Notes under the pieces: generated by a model
Told to the model about the DNA's origin: nothing
Databases searched by the model: none
What the model saw: the letters and a program-made list of their open reading frames with translations, nothing else
DNA from: Candidatus Binatia bacterium
GTDB lineage: Bacteria > Eisenbacteria > RBG-16-71-46 > SZUA-252
Length of the DNA stretch: 61,324 nucleotides
NCBI GenBank assembly: GCA_035631035.1
Contig: DASQJL010000032.1
Span: 1 to 61,324 of the forward strand
Direction: 5' to 3'
Translations under genes and position numbers: made by a program
Part shown: piece after piece, positions 52,039 through 59,840 of the stretch
Layout of the letters: each line of letters begins with the position of its first letter
Position numbering within the stretch: position 1 is the stretch's first letter

Positions 52039-55011
52039 TCAGCCGGCGGCGAGAAGGGACTTCAGATCTTTCCGGTACAGAACAACCTGGGCGCGGGAGC
52101 GGAGCCGCGCCGTCCAGGCCTCGATGCGCCGATCCACGATGTCGCGCCAGACCTCGTCGCGGTGGCGCGCGAAGTCCACCGGGGGCGGCACCGTGACGCT
52201 CTCCACGATCATGTAGATCGTCCCCATCGAGCTCTTCACGGGGGGAAGCACCTTGCCGGGGCGGCTCGCGAAGATCCGCTCGAGCAGGACCGAGTCGCTC
52301 GCCACGCGGGGGTCGCGATCCTTGAAGTCGGGAATGGGGCCGGAGCGCGCGAAGGGCCGGCTCATCCGCATCCCGCCCATGCCGTCGAAGAGCGCCTCGA
52401 CGTTCTCGCCGCGCCCGACCGCTTCGCGGAGCTTCTGGTCGACCGAGTCGGCCAGGGCGCGTCGCTGCGCCATCTGGTACTCGGCGATCGCGCGCTCCTT
52501 GACCTCCGTGAACGGCGCGGGGGCCGGCTCGACCTCCCGGACGCGGCGCGCGACCAGGTATCCCTCGCCCACCTGGACCGGCTCGGGCGTCGTGGCGCCG
52601 TCGGCGATCCCGCCGATCGCCGTGGCCACGGTCTCGAAGGGACCGATCCCGGGCAGCGCCTCGCCGGCCTGGGTCGGGCCGCTGCGCACAGCACCACCGC
52701 GCGCGGCGGCCAGCGAATCGAACGAGGCCCCGGCTTCGAGGGAGTCGATGAAATTCTTCGCCGCGAGGAAGGCGAGCGAATCGGCCACGGGCTGTCCCAG
52801 CACGGTCTGGATCTCGGCGCGAGCGTCGGACAGCGGCCGGAGCGTGTCCCCGGTGCGCTCGTCCACCTTGATCAGGTGGAACGCGTTGCGCGCCTCGATC
52901 ACGTCGCTCAGCTGGCCGACCGGGATCGTGAAGATGACGTCGGCCAGCTCCTTCATGAGGCGGCTCTTGGTCACGTCGCCGATGAGGCCGCCCTGCTCGC
53001 CGCTCTCGCGGTCATCCGAGACCTCCTTCGCCACCGCGGCGAAGTCCTCCCCCTTTGCGATCCGGTCGTGCGCCGCGTTTGCCCGCTGGAGCGCTTTCTC
53101 GCGCGCCTCGGGACCGTCGGACGGCCGGTACTGGAAGAGGATGATCCGGGGCTTCGCCGTGGCCGGCGTGGTGAACTCGAGCGGACGCTCGTGGTAGTAG
53201 GCCGTGATCGCGCTGTCGGGGACCGGCACGCTGTCGGGGTGCGCCCGCTTGAAATAGACGTAGTCGAAAACCCACTCCGGCTTCGTCTTGAAGTCCTCTT
53301 TGTGGGCTTCGTAGTAGCTCTCGGCCTCCTTCTCCAGCGCCCACCGCTTGACCATCTCGGCGTTCGAGCTCGCCGCTTGGCGCACGGCCTCGTAGGGCGG
53401 CACGAACCCGGGATCGATCCGGTCCACGCGCACCACGAACAGCGAATCGTGCGCCGCCCGCGGGCCGACGATCGCGCCGGGCCGCATCGTATAGAGGGAA
53501 TCGAGGAACGAGCCCTCGAGGAGGATCGGCTCTTCGATCGGCTGGCCGCGGTAGAGATCCACCGCCTGCGCGACGCCGCCCGTCTCGTTCGCAACGCGCG
53601 GGCCGGGGGCGCCGCTACGGAGCCCCGCCATCGTCCCGCGGAAGACGCGCTGGATCGCCTCGTCGCGCCGCTGCTTTCGCACCTCGGCCGGCAGGGCCGC
53701 GGCCAGCGAATCGAGCCACGCCCGGTTGGACTTCTTGATCTTGGCCGCCTTCCGCCGCTTCTCGAGGAGCTTCTCGATCTCCTTGGCCGTGGGAGCGGCG
53801 CCCGTGTCGATCTCGGCCGACGAGCGCGCGATCACGGTGGCGGTCAGGCGGGGCACGGCGTACGTCTGCGGATGCAGGCGGAGCTCCTCCCGGCCAAGCG
53901 AATCGGCCAGCCCCTCGCGGACTTGCGCGTCGGCGCGCCGCTTCGCCTGTCCGGCCACCTCGCGGAAGCTCTGGATGCGCGCGGCGCGCCGGTCCACCAG
54001 GCGGATCACGACGTAGTGGGCCCCGGCCCGGATCGGCGTCTTGATCCAGGTGCCGGGAGCGGCGGCGCGGATGGCGTCCTGGATCACCTCGGAGCGCCCG
54101 AGCCCCCGAATCGGATCGGAGAGGCGGAACCAGCCCGTGTCATGGAGTCCGCCGTAGACCTTGGCCGCCGTCTCGACGGGCGCCCCGGACTGCATCGCTC
54201 CGACGAGATCGCTCGCGGCCTTCTGGGCACTCGTGACGGCGGCATCCTTCGCCGAATCGCCGGAGGCCGCCTCGATCGGAACCCGCACGTACTGGATCCA
54301 GGCGGAATCGGGGGTCTCGAACTCCTGCTGGTGCGCGTCGTAGTAGGCGCGGATCTGCCTGGCTTCGGCCTCGGGCTCCAGCGACACGGCCTCCGGACCC
54401 AGCACGAAGTAGCGCACCGTGGCCTGGCTCGCCAGATCCTGGTAGGCCTTTCGCACTTCGGGCTCGCGGGGTCCGAACCGCCGCTCCATCCACCGCGAGT
54501 AATCCTCGAGGAGGATCCCCATCGCGACCTGATCGCGCAGCAGCGCGTAATTCGACGTCGGCGAGCGCTTGAAGGCGAGGAACTTCGCCTCGTCCACCTT
54601 CCCGTTCACCTTGAAGAAGGCGTTCGCCTTCATGCGCGCGTCCACGACGTCCTCGTTCACCCTCATGCCGCGGCGATGGGCGTCGGCCAGCCACAGCCGC
54701 TCGCGGATCAGCTCGTCGAGGAGGTTCTTCCGGAGCTGGCGCTTCTCGTCGTCGGTCAGCTTCCGCCCGGCCTTGGCCTCGACCTCCTGGAAATAGGGCG
54801 CGGCGAGGCGATCCCACTCGCTCTGAAGGAGGGGAACGCCGTCCACGACGCCGAGGAGGTCGACGCCCGGCCGGGGGGACGGTCTGGCGGCGGGAGCGCG
54901 CGGAGATGCCACGGGCGCCGAAAGGGCGGCGACCGCGACGGCAAGCACCGGTACCGCGAGCAGCGTCGGACGGAGGCGCGCGAATCGGGAAGGAATGGAG
55001 CGGATGTTCAC
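52039..55011 (-). CDS. SurA/PpiD-like periplasmic peptidyl-prolyl isomerase, 990 residues
   Basis: A signal or anchor (about 14-33) is followed by a SurA_N-like chaperone region (VDLLGVVDGVPLLQSEWDRL to about 180) and up to three parvulin-like modules: about 240-350 (WFRLSDPIRGLGRSEVIQDA), about 620-720 (EQGGLIGDVTKSRLMKELAD, best match) and about 760-850 (degenerate). It should fold or escort outer-membrane and secreted proteins. It is almost twice as long as PpiD (about 620). The GTG at 55011 is directly downstream of TGGACA-17-TAGACT, so the message has a leader of only a few bases. Confidence 0.9.
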   Translation of the reverse strand: MNIRSIPSRFARLRPTLLAVPVLAVAVAALSAPVASPRAPAARPSPRPGVDLLGVVDGVPLLQSEWDRLAAPYFQEVEAKAGRKLTDDEKRQLRKNLLDELIRERLWLADAHRRGMRVNEDVVDARMKANAFFKVNGKVDEAKFLAFKRSPTSNYALLRDQVAMGILLEDYSRWMERRFGPREPEVRKAYQDLASQATVRYFVLGPEAVSLEPEAEARQIRAYYDAHQQEFETPDSAWIQYVRVPIEAASGDSAKDAAVTSAQKAASDLVGAMQSGAPVETAAKVYGGLHDTGWFRLSDPIRGLGRSEVIQDAIRAAAPGTWIKTPIRAGAHYVVIRLVDRRAARIQSFREVAGQAKRRADAQVREGLADSLGREELRLHPQTYAVPRLTATVIARSSAEIDTGAAPTAKEIEKLLEKRRKAAKIKKSNRAWLDSLAAALPAEVRKQRRDEAIQRVFRGTMAGLRSGAPGPRVANETGGVAQAVDLYRGQPIEEPILLEGSFLDSLYTMRPGAIVGPRAAHDSLFVVRVDRIDPGFVPPYEAVRQAASSNAEMVKRWALEKEAESYYEAHKEDFKTKPEWVFDYVYFKRAHPDSVPVPDSAITAYYHERPLEFTTPATAKPRIILFQYRPSDGPEAREKALQRANAAHDRIAKGEDFAAVAKEVSDDRESGEQGGLIGDVTKSRLMKELADVIFTIPVGQLSDVIEARNAFHLIKVDERTGDTLRPLSDARAEIQTVLGQPVADSLAFLAAKNFIDSLEAGASFDSLAAARGGAVRSGPTQAGEALPGIGPFETVATAIGGIADGATTPEPVQVGEGYLVARRVREVEPAPAPFTEVKERAIAEYQMAQRRALADSVDQKLREAVGRGENVEALFDGMGGMRMSRPFARSGPIPDFKDRDPRVASDSVLLERIFASRPGKVLPPVKSSMGTIYMIVESVTVPPPVDFARHRDEVWRDIVDRRIEAWTARLRSRAQVVLYRKDLKSLLAAG

Positions 55012-55020
55012 GAGAGATTG

Positions 55021-55049
55021 AGTCTAGAAACCGCGGAGGAGCATGTCCA
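55021..55049 (-). promoter_or_regulatory. Promoter of the foldase gene, nearly leaderless
   Basis: On the minus strand TGGACA (55049-55044) and TAGACT (55026-55021) are 17 bp apart, identical hexamers and spacing to the rpmB promoter. The predicted start is at about 55014, three bases before the GTG at 55011. Confidence 0.72.
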
Positions 55050-55064
55050 CGAGAGAAACGAAAT

Positions 55065-55141
55065 CAGGCCCTCGGCGGGCGGCTCTCGCGAAGTGTGGGG
55101 GGCTTATCGTTCGCGAGTCTGCCGTCACAACCGAGGGCCTG
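55065..55141. ncRNA. Candidate structured RNA: 77-nt three-stem hairpin
   Basis: CAGGCCCTCGG (55065-55075) pairs with CCGAGGGCCTG (55131-55141) over 11 bp. Inside, CGGC (55080-55083) pairs with GCCG (55121-55124), and CTCGCGAA (55085-55092) with TTCGCGAG (55110-55117) around a 17-base loop rich in G or C. The three nested stems with asymmetric internal loops look more like a structured RNA than a simple terminator. It matches no RNA family I recognise, and the strand is unknown. Confidence 0.4.
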
Positions 55142-55341
55142 TTCTACCCTCTCGGTCCCCCGGAACCACGCTCGATCGGAGTGCCGTGCCTTCCCACGCG
55201 CCGGCAACTCTCCCCTTCACCGCTTTCCTGGCCTTCACGAGCGTTCTTGCGTGACTCGTGAGGCGAGGACCCTTGCCCCAACACGTCGAGCTTCAGTCCG
55301 AGGGCCCGAGAGAGTCCAAGACTCCCCTGGCGAATTCGCCT

Positions 55342-55360
55342 ATGGCACCCACCGTGCCAT
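55342..55360. promoter_or_regulatory. Palindrome resembling a sigma54 -24/-12 element
   Basis: ATGGCAC-CCACC-GTGCCAT is a perfect 7-bp dyad. It contains TGGCAC-N5-GTGC with GG and GC exactly 10 bases apart, the key sigma54 spacing; only the first T of TTGC is replaced by G. Because of the symmetry it reads the same on both strands. It lies about 200 bp from the 3' end of the sigma54-activator gene. It could equally be an operator. Confidence 0.35.
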
Positions 55361-55556
55361 GCTCCGGAGCGGCCCCGGTCGGTCGGCGTTGCATTGATGT
55401 AACGTCTTGGTACTACGTAGTATGACTCATGAGTGTGCCAGGGTGACCGCGTAGACGCCGGTTAGGTTTAGTACTGCACCTGTGGGACGGGATGGCACAT
55501 CGAGAGGCACAATATGGGGCTATATCATTTGTAAATAGGTATTTATGAGATATGGG

Positions 55557-56978
55557 TCAGTTAGACACAGACGGGGCGTCCCGTCTCACCTTTGATCTGC
55601 GGGACCGGACCGCGCCGTAGCGGTCCAGCATGCGGTAGAGTGTCCGGCGTGGAACGCCGAGCACCCGCGCGGCCTCGGTCTTGTTGCCGCCGACCTCTTC
55701 AAGCACCTGAAGCACGTACTCCTGGATCGTCTCGTCCAGGGTGGCCCGCTTGATCTCCACACTCCGGCCCTGGCTGTCCCGGCTGCCGGTGCGGGCGTGC
55801 ACGATCAGCTTATCGGGGAGATCGGTCAGCTCCACGATCGACCCGGGCGCGAGCGCCACGGCCCGGTCCACGACGTTCTCCAGCTCCCGCACATTGCCCG
55901 GCCAGGCGTAGGCCTGCAGCGCCATCATGGCCGAAGCCGAGAATCCCAGGAGCGGACGGTTGGAGAGCGCGCCGAAGCGGCGGAGGAAGTGCTCGGCCAG
56001 GAGCGGAATGTCCTCCGGGCGCTCGGCCAGGCGCGGCACGCGCAGCGTGACCACGTTCAGGCGGTAGTAGAGGTCCTCGCGGAATCGTCCGGCGCGCACC
56101 AGCGCGTCCAGGTCTTGATGGGTCGCCGTCACCATGCGCACGTCCACCGGAATGGTCTCGTTCGATCCCACCGGCTTCAGCTCGTGCTCCTGGAGCACGC
56201 GGAGCAGCTTCGCCTGCATCGGGAGCGACATGTCTCCGATTTCGTCCAGGAAGATCGTGCCGTGGTTCGCCTCGACGAAGAGTCCGGGGCGGCGCTCGAT
56301 CGCGCCCGTGAAGGCGCCTTTGACGTGTCCAAAGAGCTCCGATTCCAGGAGCGCTTCGGAGAGGCTCGTCACGTTCACCGCGACGAACGGGCGCGCCGAC
56401 CGCGGGCTTCCCTGGTGGATCGTCCGGGCGATCAGCTCCTTCCCGGTGCCGCTGTCCCCCTGGATCAGCACGCTCGACTTGGTCGCGGCCACGCGGGAGA
56501 CCAGCTTGAACAGCTCCACCATGGCCGGATTCCGGCCGATGATCGGGCGCGCTTCCGTGCTCTCGGCGGCGGCCGTGCCCGCGGCCGCGGCACTCCTCTG
56601 GAGCCGGCGGCGCTCCATGGCGCGCTCCACGGTGAGACGGACTTCCTGGAGCGTGAACGGCTTCCGCACGTAGTCGAAGGCGCCCTCGTGGAGCGCCTTG
56701 ATCGCGGTCTCATAGGTGCCGAAGGCGGTCACCATGATGACCGCGGCTCCGGGCATCTCGCGGCGGATGCGGCGCAGGAGCTCGATGCCGTCCATGTCGG
56801 GAAGCTGCACGTCGCAGAGCGCGACGTCGAAGGGGCGGGCGGGAGCGAGGGCGAGCGCTTCTTCCCCGCGGGCCGCGAGCGTCACCTCGTAGCCTTCCTG
56901 CTGGAAGATGTCGCGGAGGAGTCCCGAGGAGCCGGGATCGTCATCCACGACGAGCATGGTGGGCCTGTGTCGCGCCAT
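55557..56978 (-). CDS. NtrC-family sigma54-dependent response regulator
   Basis: 473 residues. Receiver domain with the phospho-acceptor Asp56 (VALCDVQLPDMDG) and Lys106 (RKPF). The AAA+ domain has Walker A GDSGTGKE (174-181), the sigma54-contact loop GAFTGA (221-226), Walker B TIFLDEIGD and the Arg fingers in FREDLYYRLNV. A Fis-type HTH ends the protein (NKTEAARVLGVPRRTLYRML). It activates sigma54 promoters in response to a kinase, but no sensor kinase is nearby, so it is an orphan here. ATG at 56978, divergent from mgtE. Confidence 0.96.
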   Translation of the reverse strand: MARHRPTMLVVDDDPGSSGLLRDIFQQEGYEVTLAARGEEALALAPARPFDVALCDVQLPDMDGIELLRRIRREMPGAAVIMVTAFGTYETAIKALHEGAFDYVRKPFTLQEVRLTVERAMERRRLQRSAAAAGTAAAESTEARPIIGRNPAMVELFKLVSRVAATKSSVLIQGDSGTGKELIARTIHQGSPRSARPFVAVNVTSLSEALLESELFGHVKGAFTGAIERRPGLFVEANHGTIFLDEIGDMSLPMQAKLLRVLQEHELKPVGSNETIPVDVRMVTATHQDLDALVRAGRFREDLYYRLNVVTLRVPRLAERPEDIPLLAEHFLRRFGALSNRPLLGFSASAMMALQAYAWPGNVRELENVVDRAVALAPGSIVELTDLPDKLIVHARTGSRDSQGRSVEIKRATLDETIQEYVLQVLEEVGGNKTEAARVLGVPRRTLYRMLDRYGAVRSRRSKVRRDAPSVSN

Positions 56979-57024
56979 GAGGCCGCGTCACCGCCCTTCC
57001 GTGGGGCGAGCCGCCATGCGCCGC

Positions 57025-57030
57025 ATTGTA
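57025..57030 (-). promoter_or_regulatory. -10 box of the NtrC-type regulator gene
   Basis: TACAAT on the minus strand, 46 bp before the ATG at 56978. The -35 region is weak (CTTCCC about 18 bp upstream). Confidence 0.45.
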
Positions 57031-57080
57031 TCCGAGTCGCGCCATGAGGGAAGAAAAACGATGCGGGGTCGATGCTTCGG

Positions 57081-57110
57081 TTGCCCGCTCCCGGAGCCTT
57101 CCACTAGGAT
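57081..57110 (+). promoter_or_regulatory. Promoter of mgtE
   Basis: TTGCCC (57081-57086) and TAGGAT (57105-57110) are 18 bp apart, giving a transcript with a leader of about 55 bases before the ATG at 57171. I see no Mg-sensing riboswitch in that short leader. Confidence 0.6.
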
Positions 57111-57170
57111 GGGCGCCACTCGAGGACGAGCCCGGCTGCCGCGAAGCCCGGCACCCACGGAGGCGATCGC

Positions 57171-58508
57171 ATGGCACCGCCCGATTCCGATTCCGAAGTC
57201 GCCGAGAGACTTTCGGTCGAAGACCTCCGGGAAGTCTGGAATCTCCTGGTCCCCGAGGACCGGATCGAGAGCTTCCGCGCATTGCCCCGACCGGAGGCCG
57301 AGGACCTCTTCCTCGAGCTCTCCGCCCGCGACCAGACCGAGCTGGTCCTGGCCCTGCCCGCGCCGGAGCGCCGCTCGTGGGTGCGGCTCCTCCCGCCCGA
57401 CGACGCGGCCGACCTGATCCAGGAGGCCGGGTCGGAGCACCGCGAGGCGCTCCTCCAGCTCCTCGACGAACCCACGCGCAAGGACGTGCACGCCCTGCTC
57501 GCCTACGCCGAGGACGACGCCGGCGGGCTGATGAACCCGCGCTACGCACGCGTGCGCCCCGAGATGAGCGCGGACGAGGCCCTCACCTATCTGCGCCGGC
57601 AAGCCAGCGAGCAGACCGTGTCGCTGCCCTACGCCTATGTGCTCGGACCGGATCAGAAACTGATGGGCGTCGTCTCCTACCGCGAGCTCTTCCTCGCGCG
57701 CCCCGAGCAGCAGGTGCAGGACGTCATGCGAACCGAGCTGGTCACGGCTCCCGAGTCGATGGACCAGGAGGAGCTGAGCCGGCTCTTCTCCGAGAGCCGC
57801 CTCATCTCCATCCCCGTCGTCGACGCCGAGGGCCACATGAAGGGGATCGTCACCCTCGACGACATCGTGGACGTGGTGCGCGAGGAGGCCACGGAGGACA
57901 TCCAGAAAATCGGCGGTACCGCGGCCTTCGACGAGCCCTACCTGCGCCTCAGCGTGAAGGAGATGATCATCAAGCGGGCGGGTTGGCTCTCGGTCCTCTT
58001 CCTGGGCGAGAGCATGACGGCCGCCACGATGGGCTACTTCGAGCAAGAGATCGCGCGTGCCGTGGTGCTCGCGCTGTTCGTTCCGCTCGTGATCTCGAGC
58101 GGCGGCAACTCCGGAGGGCAGGCCACGACCCTGGTGATCCGCGCCATGTCGCTCGGCGAGGTGCGGCTGCGCGACTGGTGGCACGTGATGCGGCGCGAGA
58201 TCCTTTCGGGGCTTGGGCTCGGCACCATTCTCGCCGTGATCGGAATCGTTCGCATCATGGTATGGCAGGCGATCTTCCACTCGTATGGCGAGCACCATAT
58301 GCTCATCGCGCTGACGGTTGCCGTGAGCCTGGTCGGCGTGGTGATGTGGGGAACTCTGGTGGGCTCGATGCTCCCCTTCATCCTCCGGCGCCTGGGCCTC
58401 GACCCCGCGACCGCATCGGCACCGTTCGTCGCGACCCTCGTCGACGTGACCGGGCTGATCATCTACTTCTCGGCGGCGCGGGTGTTCCTGGGGGGCGTGC
58501 TTCTCTAA
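57171..58508 (+). CDS. mgtE: Magnesium transporter MgtE
   Basis: 445 residues. MgtE is a Mg2+-gated channel. The cytosolic N domain (about 15-125) has the superhelical repeats ending DAADLIQEAG, then the linker motif DDAGGLMNPRYARV, the paired CBS domains (about 130-250, with LDDIVDVVREEATEDIQKIGG) and five membrane helices. The pore-lining signature VISSGGNSGGQATTLVIRAM is intact. ATG at 57171 with GGAGGCGA upstream. Monocistronic; the palindromic repeat 18 bp past its stop may end the transcript. Confidence 0.97.
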   Translation: MAPPDSDSEVAERLSVEDLREVWNLLVPEDRIESFRALPRPEAEDLFLELSARDQTELVLALPAPERRSWVRLLPPDDAADLIQEAGSEHREALLQLLDEPTRKDVHALLAYAEDDAGGLMNPRYARVRPEMSADEALTYLRRQASEQTVSLPYAYVLGPDQKLMGVVSYRELFLARPEQQVQDVMRTELVTAPESMDQEELSRLFSESRLISIPVVDAEGHMKGIVTLDDIVDVVREEATEDIQKIGGTAAFDEPYLRLSVKEMIIKRAGWLSVLFLGESMTAATMGYFEQEIARAVVLALFVPLVISSGGNSGGQATTLVIRAMSLGEVRLRDWWHVMRREILSGLGLGTILAVIGIVRIMVWQAIFHSYGEHHMLIALTVAVSLVGVVMWGTLVGSMLPFILRRLGLDPATASAPFVATLVDVTGLIIYFSAARVFLGGVLL

Positions 58509-58525
58509 GCCGGACCACGATGCGC

Positions 58526-58545
58526 AACATGCCCTGGGGCATGTT
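58526..58545. repeat. Free-standing palindromic repeat, copy A
   Basis: AACATGCCCTGGGGCATGTT, identical to the first and third units in the HNH gene, lies 18 bp after the mgtE stop. On RNA it would form a 9-bp stem with almost no loop; it could be an end-of-transcript structure or a mobile repeat. Confidence 0.92.
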
Positions 58546-58677
58546 CACTCGGCTGGGAAGCGCTGACCGTCCACGGAAGCGTCAAGGTCCGTTACCCGCG
58601 CTGGCGCGCGTGAAATGGACGTCACTCGTCATCAAGCGAAGACACCATCTCAGCGCGCGTTGATCCCGGCGAGAACG

Positions 58678-58697
58678 GACATGCCCCGGGGCATGTT
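58678..58697. repeat. Free-standing palindromic repeat, copy B
   Basis: GACATGCCCCGGGGCATGTT, with a perfectly symmetric 18-base core, is 132 bp after copy A and 90 bp before the end of the convergent lipA. A short A/T-rich tract (GTATATATTAAC) follows. The space between the copies encodes nothing I recognise. Confidence 0.92.
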
Positions 58698-58787
58698 CAC
58701 GTATATATTAACTTGCGCCGGATCGGTCTGAATGGGAATTGCGTCGACACGCGGCTCGTCGGGGCGCTCCGGACCGCTGCCGGCAAC

Positions 58788-59840
58788 CTACGGAACGAAG
58801 ACGGTTTCTCCCGCCTGTTCCTCGGCGTGGAAGCTGGAACGAACGAGGGGACCGGACGCGACCTGGCGGATGCCGAGGGACAGGCCGTACTCGCGGTAGT
58901 GGCGGAATTCGTCGGGGTGGACGTAACGCTCCAGCGGCAGGTGCGATCCTGACGGCGGGAGGTACTGCCCCACGGTGACCATCGAGACGCCGTGGTCATG
59001 CAGGTCGCGCAGCAATTCGTCGACTTCTTCCTGCGTCTCCCCCACGCCGACCATCACCCCCGACTTCGCGGGGATGCCCGGGGTCCAGGTCGCCACGTTC
59101 TTCAACAGCTGCAGCGAGCGCTCGTAGCGGCCCGCGGGGCGCACCCGCTTGTACAGCCGCTTCACCGTTTCCATGTTGTGATTCAGGACGTCCGGCCTGG
59201 CGTCGAGCACGGTGCGCAGCGCGTCCTCGTCGCCGAGGAAGTCGGGAATCAGCACCTCGACACGCGCCCCGGGAATCGCTCCGTGAATCGCGCGGATCGT
59301 CTCGGCGAAGTGCGCGGCACCGCCGTCCGGCAGCTCGTCGCGATTCACCGACGTGACCACGATGTAATGGAGCCCGAGCCGCCGCGAGGCGTCGGCGACG
59401 CGCGCGGGCTCTTCGGGGTCCACGGGAAGCGGCTTCCCATTTCGAATATCGCAGAAGGGGCAGGAGCGCGTGCAGACGTTGCCCAGGATCAGGAACGTCG
59501 CGGTGTGCCGCGAGAAGCAGTCGCCGATGTTCGGGCAGTTCGCGCTCTCGCACACGGTGTGCAGATCGAGCGTCCGGAGGATCGACTTGGTTTCGAGATA
59601 GTTCCGGCCCGTCGGAATGCGCGCGCGGAGCCAGTCCGGCCGGCGCACGGGGAGCGGCTCGCCGCTCTGGCGCTCGTACGGGCGCAGTGGCTTCCGCTTC
59701 TCGCCGGCCTGGACGCGCCGGTCGGAGGGGAGCGTCAGCGAGATGGCCGTGCCGGAGATCGGATGGCGCGGCACGTCCGAAGCGATCGGCCCCGGGACGC
59801 TCGCAGCGCCACTCCCTTCCTCGCGACGGATCTCAGACAT
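58788..59840 (-). CDS. lipA: Lipoyl synthase LipA
   Basis: 350 residues. A radical-SAM enzyme that inserts two sulfurs into protein-bound octanoate. The auxiliary cluster motif CESANCPNIGDC and the radical-SAM motif CTRSCPFC are both intact; RNYLETK, TSVNRDELPDGG and NHNMETVKRLYK and the final SSFHAEEQ also fit. I chose the ATG at 59840, which overlaps the lpdA stop by 8 bp; an ATG at 59864 would overlap by 32 bp. The product would serve 2-oxoacid dehydrogenases using the adjacent LpdA. Confidence 0.96.
   Translation of the reverse strand: MSEIRREEGSGAASVPGPIASDVPRHPISGTAISLTLPSDRRVQAGEKRKPLRPYERQSGEPLPVRRPDWLRARIPTGRNYLETKSILRTLDLHTVCESANCPNIGDCFSRHTATFLILGNVCTRSCPFCDIRNGKPLPVDPEEPARVADASRRLGLHYIVVTSVNRDELPDGGAAHFAETIRAIHGAIPGARVEVLIPDFLGDEDALRTVLDARPDVLNHNMETVKRLYKRVRPAGRYERSLQLLKNVATWTPGIPAKSGVMVGVGETQEEVDELLRDLHDHGVSMVTVGQYLPPSGSHLPLERYVHPDEFRHYREYGLSLGIRQVASGPLVRSSFHAEEQAGETVFVP

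Larger units (their letters stand above)
55012..55556. other. Palindrome-rich intergenic region between the foldase and NtrC-type regulator
   Basis: 545 bp without a gene. From left to right it holds the foldase promoter, a long hairpin at 55065-55141, perfect or near-perfect palindromes at 55329-55340, 55342-55360, 55388-55403, 55411-55422 and 55425-55434, and a markedly AT-richer end at 55510-55555 with a small stem (TAAATA/TATTTA). No convincing ORF is present. The lower GC content of the last 170 bp is unlike the surroundings. Confidence 0.75.

Noticed and set aside
58520-58663. Small plus-strand ORF beginning MRNMPWGMF after mgtE
   Set aside because: It starts inside the palindromic repeat, has no ribosome site and no similarity that I recognise; more likely a by-product of the repeat.
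58526-58697. Palindrome pair as ends of an insertion sequence
   Set aside because: Only 132 bp lie between the copies, with no transposase and no target-site duplication visible; kept only as a possible non-autonomous unit.
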